Shown here: positions 31,043 through 40,058 of the stretch, piece after piece
Layout: the number at the start of each line of letters is the position of its first letter
How positions within the stretch are numbered: position 1 is the stretch's first letter
From: Methanobacteriota archaeon
GTDB taxonomy: Archaea; Thermoplasmatota; Poseidoniia; Poseidoniales; Thalassarchaeaceae
Length of the DNA stretch: 64,000 nucleotides
NCBI GenBank assembly: GCA_018650285.1
Contig: JABIGF010000020.1
Span: 124,001-188,000 of the forward strand
Reading direction: 5' to 3'
The notes under the pieces: model-generated
The model's input: only the letters and a program-made list of their open reading frames with translations
Databases searched by the model: none
What the model was told of the DNA's origin: nothing
Translations under genes and position numbers: made by a program

Positions 31043-31720
31043 ATGTCTAAGTTACGCTCAGTTGTCTTTGATTGCGATGGTGTCTTGATAGATACTATTT
31101 CTTCATGGCGTATAATTCATGATTACTTTGGTACAAGCAGTGGAGAGATGTTAGACAAATTTCTTGCCGGAGGAATTTCTGATGAGGAATTCATGGCTGA
31201 TGATATTAGCCATTGGAAGCAGGTTAAACCAGAAATACATCGTGATGAATTGATGCGTTGTTATCAAGGTGTTAAATTAAATCCAGGAGCAAGAGAACTT
31301 GTTGAAGCCTTACAAGAACGAGGTATACATGTGGCTATTGTTAGCGCAGGTGTTGATTTGTTAATCGGCTCCATTGCGAAGATGCTGAATGTGGATGATT
31401 GGGTTTCAAACGGCTTCCAGTACAGCGATGACGGATTTCTTGAAGATGAAGGGGTAGTTCGTGTTCCAGCGCATGACAAAGCGATAATGGTCAATAAATT
31501 GTGCCGCATCAACGGTTTTGACTCAAGTGAAATATGTTCTGTTGGTGACAACCATACTGATCTTTCAATGATGATTCCAGGGAGCATGTTCATCGGATTT
31601 AACCCGAGTAAAGAGATGGCTTACCAAGGATTTCGAGATGCCGGTGTACCGATAGTTGAAGGACACGATTGTAGAGACCTTTGGCCGCATCTGTTTTCTG
31701 GTGATGATTTCCCAAATTGA
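31043..31720 (+). CDS. HAD-superfamily phosphatase (SerB/phosphoserine phosphatase-like)
   Basis: VVFDCDGVLIDT (motif I), VAIVSAGVDLLI (motif II), ICSVGDNHTDLSMM (motif IV); start MSKLRSV preferred. Confidence 0.8.
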   Translation: MSKLRSVVFDCDGVLIDTISSWRIIHDYFGTSSGEMLDKFLAGGISDEEFMADDISHWKQVKPEIHRDELMRCYQGVKLNPGARELVEALQERGIHVAIVSAGVDLLIGSIAKMLNVDDWVSNGFQYSDDGFLEDEGVVRVPAHDKAIMVNKLCRINGFDSSEICSVGDNHTDLSMMIPGSMFIGFNPSKEMAYQGFRDAGVPIVEGHDCRDLWPHLFSGDDFPN

Positions 31721-31788
31721 TTCACTTCGGCCACAAGGGAGCAGATTCACGCGATACATTCATGTTGAAGTGGGCTGGTAAGAGTTGC

Positions 31789-32451
31789 ATGGAACTCTTT
31801 CTTGATAGTGCGGTGATTGCTGAAGTTGAGGAGATATCCTCTGGGGGTGTATTGGGCGGAGTTACAACAAATCCCACACTAATTCGTCGTTCTGGCGGCG
31901 ATTTCAAGAAAACGATACAGCGGATTGCAGAACTTTGTCCTGGCCCCATCAGTGCTGAGGTAAACAGCATGGATTGCGATGGGATGGTTAGCGAAGCACG
32001 AGAATTAAAGGAATTGTTACCTGATAATGTAATTATCAAAATTCCTTGCACTGCTGAAGGCCTAGCGGCAACAACTATCCTGTCTAAAGAAGGAATAGAT
32101 GTTAACATGACATTGGTTTTCAGCGTCTCTCAGGCGCTCCTTTCAGCAAAGGCAGGCGCTTGCTATGTTTCTCCTTTTATTGGTAGAATTGATGATAAAG
32201 GAGAAGATGGAATGAAACTAATAGCCGAAATCATGCAAGCTTGGAATAATGATTCAAGTATTACATGTAAGGTTCTTGCCGCTTCTATCAGATCATTAGC
32301 CCATGTTGAGTTATCTGCTAGATTAGGTGCTCATGCAGCAACAATACCAACTACTATTTTCCATCAAATGATTAAACATGAGTTGACTGATGTAGGGATT
32401 GAAAAGTTCCTTGCAGATTGGGATGCGGTAGAATCCGAAGGACGCGCATAG
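31789..32451 (+). CDS. Transaldolase / fructose-6-phosphate aldolase-like (TalC/MipB family)
   Basis: MELFLDSAVIAEVEEISSGGVLGGVTTNPTLI; VIIKIPCTAEGLAATTILSKEGIDVNMTLVFSVSQALLSAKAGACYVSPFIGRIDD. Confidence 0.92.
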   Translation: MELFLDSAVIAEVEEISSGGVLGGVTTNPTLIRRSGGDFKKTIQRIAELCPGPISAEVNSMDCDGMVSEARELKELLPDNVIIKIPCTAEGLAATTILSKEGIDVNMTLVFSVSQALLSAKAGACYVSPFIGRIDDKGEDGMKLIAEIMQAWNNDSSITCKVLAASIRSLAHVELSARLGAHAATIPTTIFHQMIKHELTDVGIEKFLADWDAVESEGRA

Positions 32452-32468
32452 AGTAGATGTTGTCATCC

Positions 32469-34175
32469 TCAAGCAAAAGGAATTGTTGCAGTCTTGTGTG
32501 AATGCAAATTTACTACAGTCAAAATACACGGTTTAGGTTGGAATCCAAGCATACGCATGTAGCCGGTTTGGTCTTGCCATGTGCTGCTTTGAATCAAAGT
32601 AGTACCCTTGTAATCTCCACAATGGTGGCTATGAACGTGGCCAGTGACAAAGATGTCTGGAATCTCCTCAATGACCATGTGGTCTTCTGGTTCGGGTGAT
32701 AGAGGGGTTTTCCCACCCCATGAAGGTGCTAAGTGCCGCCTTTCTAGCATTTGTTCCATTGCTTTTTCTGGTTCCGAAAATGTGACGTGCCGAATGGATG
32801 AGACGAAATCCATGATACTAACGCCGTGGTAAGCAAGAGTTCTCACCCCATGAAGGCTGAAATCGCATGGATTACCCACAAACGTTGCGCTGTTGAAGTA
32901 TTGCTGAATCAACTTGTCTAGAGATGGTTGAGGTTCTGCAGGGCGAACGGCGTCGTGGTTGCCTGGGAGAATAATAGTCTCAACCCATTCGGGTAGTATT
33001 TCTGTTAGACGTGCCATTTCTTCGTACTGTTTGTAGAGGTCAACAATTTCCAATTCCTTGTCTTGGTCTTTGTAAATACCAACTCCATCAACTATGTCTC
33101 CAGAGAGAATAAGATACTTGATAGTCTTAGCAAGTGGGTCTTCGTGAAACCATTTGACCATCTTTTCCCATTGGGCGTGCAAAAATGTGTTGGAGCCAAC
33201 GTGGATGTCAGAAAGAAAGGCAACTGAAACCGCTTGATTGTCAGGTGCAACACGCTTTTCGTGGCGTGTCATTGGCGGCAGATGGATATCTTCGACGATG
33301 AATCTATCACCACCACCTGGCAGAACAAAACCAGTTATTCCAACAACATCATCCTCCATCAGTCCTGCAACAGCGATAGTATTTCTTCTCTTGGCTGATG
33401 GCAAATTATCCATGGCGCGTGGTGGGCTGAGAATACAATGAATATCACCTGTTTTGTCTTCTAATTTGAATCTGAGTTTCTCTCCACTTAGTCTGACATC
33501 GTTGACTAATCCAACTATGGTTGCAGTGTTGCTGTTACTGGAATATCGAGATTTATCTCGGTGTAATTGGATCACATCAATTGGTCGATTAGGAAGGCGT
33601 CCTGAAGCCACTAACATCTTTTTGAGTTTGTCAAGACGATTGTTAAAACAAGAGAGAATATCTGCAAATTTGCCTTCAGTAGTGCTTTTTCCTGTGATAT
33701 CAAAATGAATATCTAATTCAACATCAGTGTCTGATGCCGCCATTGAAAATCCATCAATTGAGAAATGTGGTAGGTCGTGTGGCCGAGATGCTGGCTTGAT
33801 TTCTGGTGGGTCTATTGGTGCAATCACTCTTCCAATATTGTCATCATTTTCTGTTGTTTGAATTGTTCCATCTAATATTGGGACGATGTTTGCTTTTACT
33901 TCTTCGGATTTTTCTTCAACAGATAATTCAGTCACTTCAATAGATGTAGATTCGATATCATCACTTTGAGGTGTTTCTTCTACAGGGCGAGATAACACAT
34001 CAAGTTGTTCAAGAATATCTTCACTAAGTAATCCTTTGATTCCGTGAGATATTGCGGTATCTATCAAGAGGTCTGGGTTGCTATGTGAAAGCAATTTTTC
34101 TTGCACGCCAGCGATTGGAATCAAGCACGCTTTACTCAGTTTTACTGAGATGGTACGCCAACGCCCGTCCTCCAT
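32469..34175 (-). CDS. polB: DNA polymerase D (PolII) small subunit DP1
   Basis: OB region plus calcineurin-like motifs AFLSDIHVGS, LILSGDIVDGVG, ILPGNHDAVRPAEPQP, FVTGHVHSH. Confidence 0.9.
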   Translation of the reverse strand: MEDGRWRTISVKLSKACLIPIAGVQEKLLSHSNPDLLIDTAISHGIKGLLSEDILEQLDVLSRPVEETPQSDDIESTSIEVTELSVEEKSEEVKANIVPILDGTIQTTENDDNIGRVIAPIDPPEIKPASRPHDLPHFSIDGFSMAASDTDVELDIHFDITGKSTTEGKFADILSCFNNRLDKLKKMLVASGRLPNRPIDVIQLHRDKSRYSSNSNTATIVGLVNDVRLSGEKLRFKLEDKTGDIHCILSPPRAMDNLPSAKRRNTIAVAGLMEDDVVGITGFVLPGGGDRFIVEDIHLPPMTRHEKRVAPDNQAVSVAFLSDIHVGSNTFLHAQWEKMVKWFHEDPLAKTIKYLILSGDIVDGVGIYKDQDKELEIVDLYKQYEEMARLTEILPEWVETIILPGNHDAVRPAEPQPSLDKLIQQYFNSATFVGNPCDFSLHGVRTLAYHGVSIMDFVSSIRHVTFSEPEKAMEQMLERRHLAPSWGGKTPLSPEPEDHMVIEEIPDIFVTGHVHSHHCGDYKGTTLIQSSTWQDQTGYMRMLGFQPKPCILTVVNLHSHKTATIPFA

Positions 34176-34261
34176 ACCCTCACACGCAGACGTGGACGTT
34201 CTAAGCAATTGCGATAGGCACCACGGAAATTGGGGGGTCTATTCTGAGAAATAGAAGAAAT

Positions 34262-34981
34262 CTATTCATCTCCCCAAGATATTGCAGAGTCAAGAATATT
34301 TTCAGACTCGTTTTTTGGTTCTTCAGGTTCTTCTTCACCATTTGACCAAGCAACATCACCTTGCCAATCTTCTGATTTAGGGCCATCATTTAGGATTTCA
34401 AGTGCTTGTGGGATATCAGGTGAACTTGAGACAATCTCCTCTTCAACCTCTTCTTCCGAGTTCTCTTCTTCCGTTTCAAAGTGGTCACCCCACACTTCTA
34501 GGGCGACTCGTAGAGCAAATGTGGCAAAGGCTTCTTTGTTGCTATGGCGGTCTCCATGACCAAATTCTGCACTTTTAGTGGTTACTTCTCCATTGATTGA
34601 AATGCCAACCCATACTAAGCCAACTTCTTTGGTTTCAGTTGCTCCAGTTGGTCCAGCAATTCCAGTAACTGAAATACTCATTTCAGCACCAGATATCTTT
34701 GCTGCCCCAACTGCCATTGCAGCAGCCATTTCGGAGCTGACAGCCCCTGCAGCCCCCTCTTCTAAGGCGAAAAGTGATTCATCAACACCGAGTTGTGTCA
34801 TCTTTGCTTCGTTTGAGTATGTGACCCAGCCTTGGTTGAACCAGCGGCTTGCTCCTTGAATGTCTGTTAGGGCGGATGATACCATCCCTCCTGTGCAGGA
34901 TTCAGCAGTAGAAATATGAATTTTTGACTGCTTTAGTCGGCGGGCGAGGAGCCCTGCCAAAACAGAGGCGTCTTGTGCCAT
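34262..34981 (-). CDS. CinA C-terminal domain / NMN amidohydrolase (PncC-like)
   Basis: ARRLKQSKIHISTAESCTGGMVSSALTDIQGASRWFNQGWVTYSNEAK...ISVTGIAGPTGATETKEVGLVWVGI. Confidence 0.9.
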   Translation of the reverse strand: MAQDASVLAGLLARRLKQSKIHISTAESCTGGMVSSALTDIQGASRWFNQGWVTYSNEAKMTQLGVDESLFALEEGAAGAVSSEMAAAMAVGAAKISGAEMSISVTGIAGPTGATETKEVGLVWVGISINGEVTTKSAEFGHGDRHSNKEAFATFALRVALEVWGDHFETEEENSEEEVEEEIVSSSPDIPQALEILNDGPKSEDWQGDVAWSNGEEEPEEPKNESENILDSAISWGDE

Positions 34982-35184
34982 AATTTGCCCGCGTAGCGGC
35001 CCCTTTTGACTATATGGGAGGGTGCTGGGTATCATTTTATTGCGATTTCAGCCCTGTGGCGCAGATTATGCCAAATTATTCTTAGATTTCTATTATTTTT
35101 CTAAGCACACCATTATTGAGCCAATTTTCGATTTATTCTCTTGAAATCGCTTGAAACTACGTGACAATATTTAGGATTTTAATA

Positions 35185-35257
35185 TGGGCCCGGGCGGATT
35201 TGAACCGCCGATATTCGCCTTGTAAAGGCGACGTCATAACCGCTAGACCACGAGCCC
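35185..35257 (-). tRNA. tRNA-Val (anticodon TAC)
   Basis: Cloverleaf: acceptor GGGCTCG/CGGGCCC, anticodon arm TCGCC-TTTACAA-GGCGA, T-arm GGCGGTTCAAATCCGCC. Confidence 0.95.
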
Positions 35258-35339
35258 GACAAAGAGGCCGAGGAACCTCTCCATTATGAACGGCGCGACC
35301 CCGTAGCCTTTTGGAGGGTGAGTGATGTGGTAGTGGCAC

Positions 35340-36404
35340 GTGAGCGAGATATCGGACTTGTTGGCGCGGTTAGAAGCCGCAGATGTGCCTATTAATTCGG
35401 CTATCAGAGATGCGATGCTATCAGTTGATGTTGCTGATTTCACTGATTACGACCCCACTCCGTTCTTCCATGACCGCCCATTAGTTTTCACTGAGACTGA
35501 TGGAGGCGGGGTCAAGACAATATCTGCACCACACATGATTTGCACTCTTTTACATCACCTCGAGTTAGAAGAGGGAGATGAAGTTCTGTTACTCGGCGCC
35601 AAGGGTGGTTATTTGGCTGCATTAATTGGCCATATTGTTGGGCCTGAGGGCGGAGTTACGATAGTAGACCCAAACAGGCAAGTCATTGAACATGTGAGAG
35701 AACATTTGCGTAATTACCCTAGTGAGGCTACATTTCATACACGTAAGATGAGGCAAATCAACCACACACCACCAAATCTACCTCAGCCCCTGAATAGGGT
35801 TCTAGTTACTGGTTCACTCTCTGAATTACCAAGTTGGCTAGAAAATCGTGTTGCTGATGGAGGGTTTGTGATAGTGCCGATTGGTGGAAGGATTGCCCAA
35901 CGCCTTGTCAAATTGGAGAAGCAGGGCGAATGGTTTGAAACAGATCTTGGTGGAGTTTTGTTTGGCCCAGTTGATATTTGTGAAACAGAAGCAGAGCCAA
36001 CAGATTCTAGAGAATTAGCAGGCCTCTTTGAAGACGCACTTGAAATTGGTATGGAATTAGGTGTCTTTAATGAGAATGAGGGAGAACAATTGAGATTGTT
36101 CGCTCAACAATTGCGTGGGTTGCCTGATAATTTGCCACCAGTTCTTTTCACACCAGATGATGATGTTGATGATGTATGGGTCGATGATAATGAGCCCGAT
36201 GACATCATAATAAAATTTGATAATATGGGTGAAGAATTAGTTGACCATCCGTTATTTGACCTGCTTGAAACAGCATCAGATTGGTTGATGCCATTATGGC
36301 CGACAGTATTGGCATTACTTGAGACTAAGATGCAACATCCTGGCGCTCCTGATGCGTCGTTTGAAGACTTGGGTTTTGGTAATCATGAGGACTTAGTGCC
36401 CTGA
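35340..36404 (+). CDS. Protein-L-isoaspartate O-methyltransferase-like (PCMT) with C-terminal extension
   Basis: GTG start; DRPLVFTETDGGGVKTISAPHMICTLLHHLELEEGDEVLLLGAKGGYLAALIGHIVGPEG, NRVLVTGSLSELPSWLENRVADGGFVIVPIG. Confidence 0.85.
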   Translation: MSEISDLLARLEAADVPINSAIRDAMLSVDVADFTDYDPTPFFHDRPLVFTETDGGGVKTISAPHMICTLLHHLELEEGDEVLLLGAKGGYLAALIGHIVGPEGGVTIVDPNRQVIEHVREHLRNYPSEATFHTRKMRQINHTPPNLPQPLNRVLVTGSLSELPSWLENRVADGGFVIVPIGGRIAQRLVKLEKQGEWFETDLGGVLFGPVDICETEAEPTDSRELAGLFEDALEIGMELGVFNENEGEQLRLFAQQLRGLPDNLPPVLFTPDDDVDDVWVDDNEPDDIIIKFDNMGEELVDHPLFDLLETASDWLMPLWPTVLALLETKMQHPGAPDASFEDLGFGNHEDLVP

Positions 36405-36426
36405 TGATTGTCATTTCATCAGTTGA

Positions 36427-36840
36427 TTACAAGCTATCTTCTGACTCAGCAAGTGTTTCGAGTGAAATATGGATTGGAGGTGTATTCCATTCTGTCGTAT
36501 GGCGGCTTGTTTTTGGCGGGTAGAGTTGGTCAGAAGCAGCCATATCAATGATCTCTTGTTTGCTTAGAAATTCTAATCCACAATTCGGCCAAGCCTCAAC
36601 TACTATGGAATCATCATTTAGGTAATCAAAAAGTACAACAGGAAGTCGTTTTAGATTTAATTGAAAACCAACTTGATGGCGATGGTGTCCATCAAGGATT
36701 GTGCCAGTTTCACTATCAACGAGAAGTGGTTTTGTATAACAGCCCCATTTTTTTGTGATACTTGCTAATTCATCCACTTTTTTGGGCTTAATTTCCTCGT
36801 GTGGTTTAAGCCACTCAATAGGTACAAGTTCTATCTCCAC
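36427..36840 (-). CDS. ParB/sulfiredoxin-superfamily protein (possible free serine kinase SerK-like)
   Basis: VEIELVPIEWLKPHEEIKPKKVDELASITKKWGCYTKPLLVDSETGTILDGHHRHQVGFQL; catalytic-type DGHHR motif. Confidence 0.7.
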   Translation of the reverse strand: MEIELVPIEWLKPHEEIKPKKVDELASITKKWGCYTKPLLVDSETGTILDGHHRHQVGFQLNLKRLPVVLFDYLNDDSIVVEAWPNCGLEFLSKQEIIDMAASDQLYPPKTSRHTTEWNTPPIHISLETLAESEDSL

Positions 36841-36884
36841 GGCTGCGGCTCGCCGTTGCCCTTGAAAGCAGTTGCCGTTGTGGG

Positions 36885-38216
36885 TTGTCTGTGGGACCAT
36901 TCACTAGACTAGCCGCGCTGCCTGAAGGTAGGCTTGCTGATGTACCTAGTAGAGCCTTGCCTATAGAGATGGAATCATGGGTTGAATCGTTGCCTGAAGA
37001 CCTTCTTGAAATCGTTTCAAGAGTGGCTCAAGCAGGTGGTGGAATTTGGCTTGTCGGCGGTAGTGTTCGTGAAGGATTAGCTGGCTTGATTCCGAAGGAT
37101 TACGATTTGGCAACCGATTTGGAGCCAGATAATGTGATGGAGATATTTCCCAATTCAATAGATACAGGTTCCCAATATGGGACTGTTAGCGTTAGAATAG
37201 AGGGTAAAATGGAACTTTTTGAAGTAACTACATTGAGGTGCGATCAAGAATACCGTGATGGTAGAAGGCCGGATTCAGTTGATTTTGGCACTTCACTATT
37301 AGTTGACCTTGAGAGAAGAGATTTGACGATTAATGCGATGGCGGTTGACCTTGCAAGAGGCCAATTGTATGACCAATTTGGCGGATTTGATGACCTTCAA
37401 AAAAAGATTCTTCGAGCGGTCGGAGATGCTTCACTTAGGTTGGCGGAAGATGGTTTGCGCTTGATGCGTGTATACCGGTTCATGGATCAAAGTGGCGCCG
37501 GATTATGGTTGCCTGATGCTGAGTTAGAAGCGGCTCTTCGCGAATGTCAACAGATGTTGGCAAATGTTAGTGCAGAGAGAATTTGGCAGGAATTGAAACG
37601 AATTTTGGCAGGCCAACATGCTGCTGAGGTGTTGCAAAAAATGAGCAATGATGGCATTTTGTCCCTTATTTTTTCAAATTATGTGTACGATTTGACAGGT
37701 CAAAGCGAGTTGAATATTTCTGATTCTGAAGCAATTATTTCAGCACGTTTAGCAATGTTATTTGGTGGTGAGTCTCCAACCCAATTAATGCGTGAATTGA
37801 AGATGGAAAAATCGGTGATGAAAGAGGTAATGGCTTTGAGGGAGAGAATGAATCATCTTCCTGATGCCGATGACATCCCTCAATTGAGACTTTACAGAGC
37901 AGTGGTTGATGAAAGGTTGACGACTCAACTTTCTTGCGATATTGCTCGCGGCAGTAAGGGTGCAAAACAGGTAGCGTCAGCATTGGAGAATTTGGCTCCA
38001 AACATTGCTGGTAATGCTCCTCTTGCAGATGGTAATTGGATTGTTGAACAAACTGGATTGACGCCAGGCATCAAACTAGGAAGATTGAAGTCTTGGCTTC
38101 ATCGAATTCAGGTTGTCAACGACATTAGTTCTCTAGACGAGTTGAGTAACGAGTTGGGACAATTTAATTGGCAAGATAGTGAGCATAATGAATGGCCCAG
38201 TTTTTGCTGGCCGTGA
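36885..38216 (+). CDS. Class II (bacterial-type) CCA-adding enzyme / poly(A) polymerase family nucleotidyltransferase
   Basis: IWLVGGSVREGLAGLIPKDYDLATDLEPDNVMEIF, FEVTTLRCDQEYRDGRRPDSVDFGTSLLVDLERRDLTINAMAVD, GDASLRLAEDGLRLMRVYRF; precise start uncertain (TTG 36885 or ATG 36969). Confidence 0.88.
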   Translation: MSVGPFTRLAALPEGRLADVPSRALPIEMESWVESLPEDLLEIVSRVAQAGGGIWLVGGSVREGLAGLIPKDYDLATDLEPDNVMEIFPNSIDTGSQYGTVSVRIEGKMELFEVTTLRCDQEYRDGRRPDSVDFGTSLLVDLERRDLTINAMAVDLARGQLYDQFGGFDDLQKKILRAVGDASLRLAEDGLRLMRVYRFMDQSGAGLWLPDAELEAALRECQQMLANVSAERIWQELKRILAGQHAAEVLQKMSNDGILSLIFSNYVYDLTGQSELNISDSEAIISARLAMLFGGESPTQLMRELKMEKSVMKEVMALRERMNHLPDADDIPQLRLYRAVVDERLTTQLSCDIARGSKGAKQVASALENLAPNIAGNAPLADGNWIVEQTGLTPGIKLGRLKSWLHRIQVVNDISSLDELSNELGQFNWQDSEHNEWPSFCWP

Positions 38217-38217
38217 C

Positions 38218-39393
38218 TCAAAGTTTGAGATTACGCGCAATCACTAATCGTTGTACTTCTTGTGTCCCTTCGTAGATTTGGGTTATTTTTGCATCTCTGA
38301 AGAACCTCTCAACAGGGAATTCAGTGACATATCCATATCCACCATGAATCTGAACTGCTCGTTCAGCAACCCACATGGCAGTGTCTCCTGCATACAATTT
38401 TGCCATACTTGCTTCAGTTGTGTGTCTAGGTGCCCCTTCTTCGTAGTGCAACTGTTTTGCCTTGGCGGCACGGTAGACCAAAAGACGGGCAGCATCTACT
38501 CTAGTTGCCATGTCTGAAAGGTACGATGTTATCATTTGGTGGGCGGCAAGAGGTTTGCCGAAAGTCTCTCTCTCTTGTGAGTATTTGAGTGCGGCTTCAA
38601 ATGCTCCTTGAGCGATGCCTAGTGCTTGGGCTGCGATACCAATTCGTGAATTGTCAAGTGCATTCATAGCGATTGAGAATCCTTTTCCAACTTCTCCTAG
38701 GACATTTTCAACAGGCACAATACAATCTTCAAGAACGAGTGTGCATGTGTCACTACTGCGGATTCCGAGTTTGTCTTCTTTCTTGCCTACTGTAAATCCA
38801 TCAAATGTTTTTTCAACGATGAAAGCAGTTGTGCCTCCATGTTTTTTCACACCATATTCTGGATGGTCAACAACTTTGGCAAAGAGGACATAAATATCTG
38901 CTGATGCCCCATTTGTAACCCACATTTTCATGCCGTTTAGGATGTAATGCGAACCGTCTTCAGAAAGTTTTGCTTTGCAAGATAAAGCCGCTGCGTCAGT
39001 ACCCGCACCGGCTTCTGAAAGTGAGTATGCGCCAATTTTGTCATTTGCTAATTGAGGTAGATATTGCTGTTTCTGCTCATCAGTCCCATGAAGAGTAATG
39101 GTCTTGCAACAAAGCCCAACATGAACTCCATAAAACACAGAGAATGAAGCGTCCACTCTAGCTAATTCTTCGATGATAATTGCTTCGCTGATGTCATCAA
39201 CTGGCATACCATTGTATTCTTCGGCGATGGTAATCCCCTGAAGTCCGGTTTCTGCACAAAATTGCTTCCATTCTTCAGTAGGTGCGATTTGTCCTTTATC
39301 TCTCACTTCAATAGTGGGGGGTAATACTGACTCTGCAAAATCTCTAACCATTTCTCTAATCATGGTCTGTTCGTCGGTCTCTTGGAAGTCCAT
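38218..39393 (-). CDS. Acyl-CoA dehydrogenase
   Basis: YSLSEAGAGTDAAALSCKAK, MWVTNGASADIYVLFAK, QALGIAQGAFEAALKYSQERETFGKPLAAHQ, IHGGYGYVTEFPVERFFRDAKITQIYEGTQEVQRLVIAR. Confidence 0.95.
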   Translation of the reverse strand: MDFQETDEQTMIREMVRDFAESVLPPTIEVRDKGQIAPTEEWKQFCAETGLQGITIAEEYNGMPVDDISEAIIIEELARVDASFSVFYGVHVGLCCKTITLHGTDEQKQQYLPQLANDKIGAYSLSEAGAGTDAAALSCKAKLSEDGSHYILNGMKMWVTNGASADIYVLFAKVVDHPEYGVKKHGGTTAFIVEKTFDGFTVGKKEDKLGIRSSDTCTLVLEDCIVPVENVLGEVGKGFSIAMNALDNSRIGIAAQALGIAQGAFEAALKYSQERETFGKPLAAHQMITSYLSDMATRVDAARLLVYRAAKAKQLHYEEGAPRHTTEASMAKLYAGDTAMWVAERAVQIHGGYGYVTEFPVERFFRDAKITQIYEGTQEVQRLVIARNLKL

Positions 39394-39531
39394 ACATCTC
39401 ACCGCAAGTAGGGCGATTAGTCACTTGTTCATAACGGGTTCCTTGATGGGCTTGATTATTCAATTTCAGGGATGTCAACTTAAATTTTTAAATATAAAGC
39501 GAAAGTCGCCGCGCTAAAAGGGGTATTTTTA

Positions 39532-40041
39532 GTGTCGGATGAGGAAGATTATATTGAATTCAAAATTATTGATGATCGCAAGTATTCAAAGGCTCACCTC
39601 TGGTTCTCAAAATTAGAATCAGATGAAGAAACAGGTGACTTGTTCAAAATAGGTATTACAGATTTTTTACAGGCTGAATTAGGAGATATGATATCTGTAG
39701 TACTTTCTCAATCACAAGATGATGATGAATATGATGAATTTTCCGAAGAGAAAGATTCTGACCAAGTTGGAACTGGCGCTCGCGAAGCAGGTGCTAGTGG
39801 TCATGAAGTTCTCGCAGATGAAACTCTTGCAACCCTACGAAGTACTTCTGGCACGCACGTTGTCGACGCACCGGTTGCTTGTCATGTGATTGAACTTAAT
39901 GGGGAAGTTGAAGATAGCCCTGAATTAGTTAATGATGACCCATACGGGCATGGATGGTTGATGAACATTAGGCCAGATGATCTAGATGAGGAAGAACTAC
40001 TAACTCCTGAAGAGTATCTTGATTACTTATACGATGTTTGA
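39532..40041 (+). CDS. Glycine cleavage system H protein-like, lacking the lipoyl lysine
   Basis: YSKAHLWFSKLES...FKIGITDFLQAELGDMISVVL...LATLRSTSGTHVVDAPVACHVIELNGEVEDSPELVNDDPYGHGWLMNI. Confidence 0.82.
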   Translation: MSDEEDYIEFKIIDDRKYSKAHLWFSKLESDEETGDLFKIGITDFLQAELGDMISVVLSQSQDDDEYDEFSEEKDSDQVGTGAREAGASGHEVLADETLATLRSTSGTHVVDAPVACHVIELNGEVEDSPELVNDDPYGHGWLMNIRPDDLDEEELLTPEEYLDYLYDV

Positions 40042-40058
40042 GTTACAAATTAGTTGCA

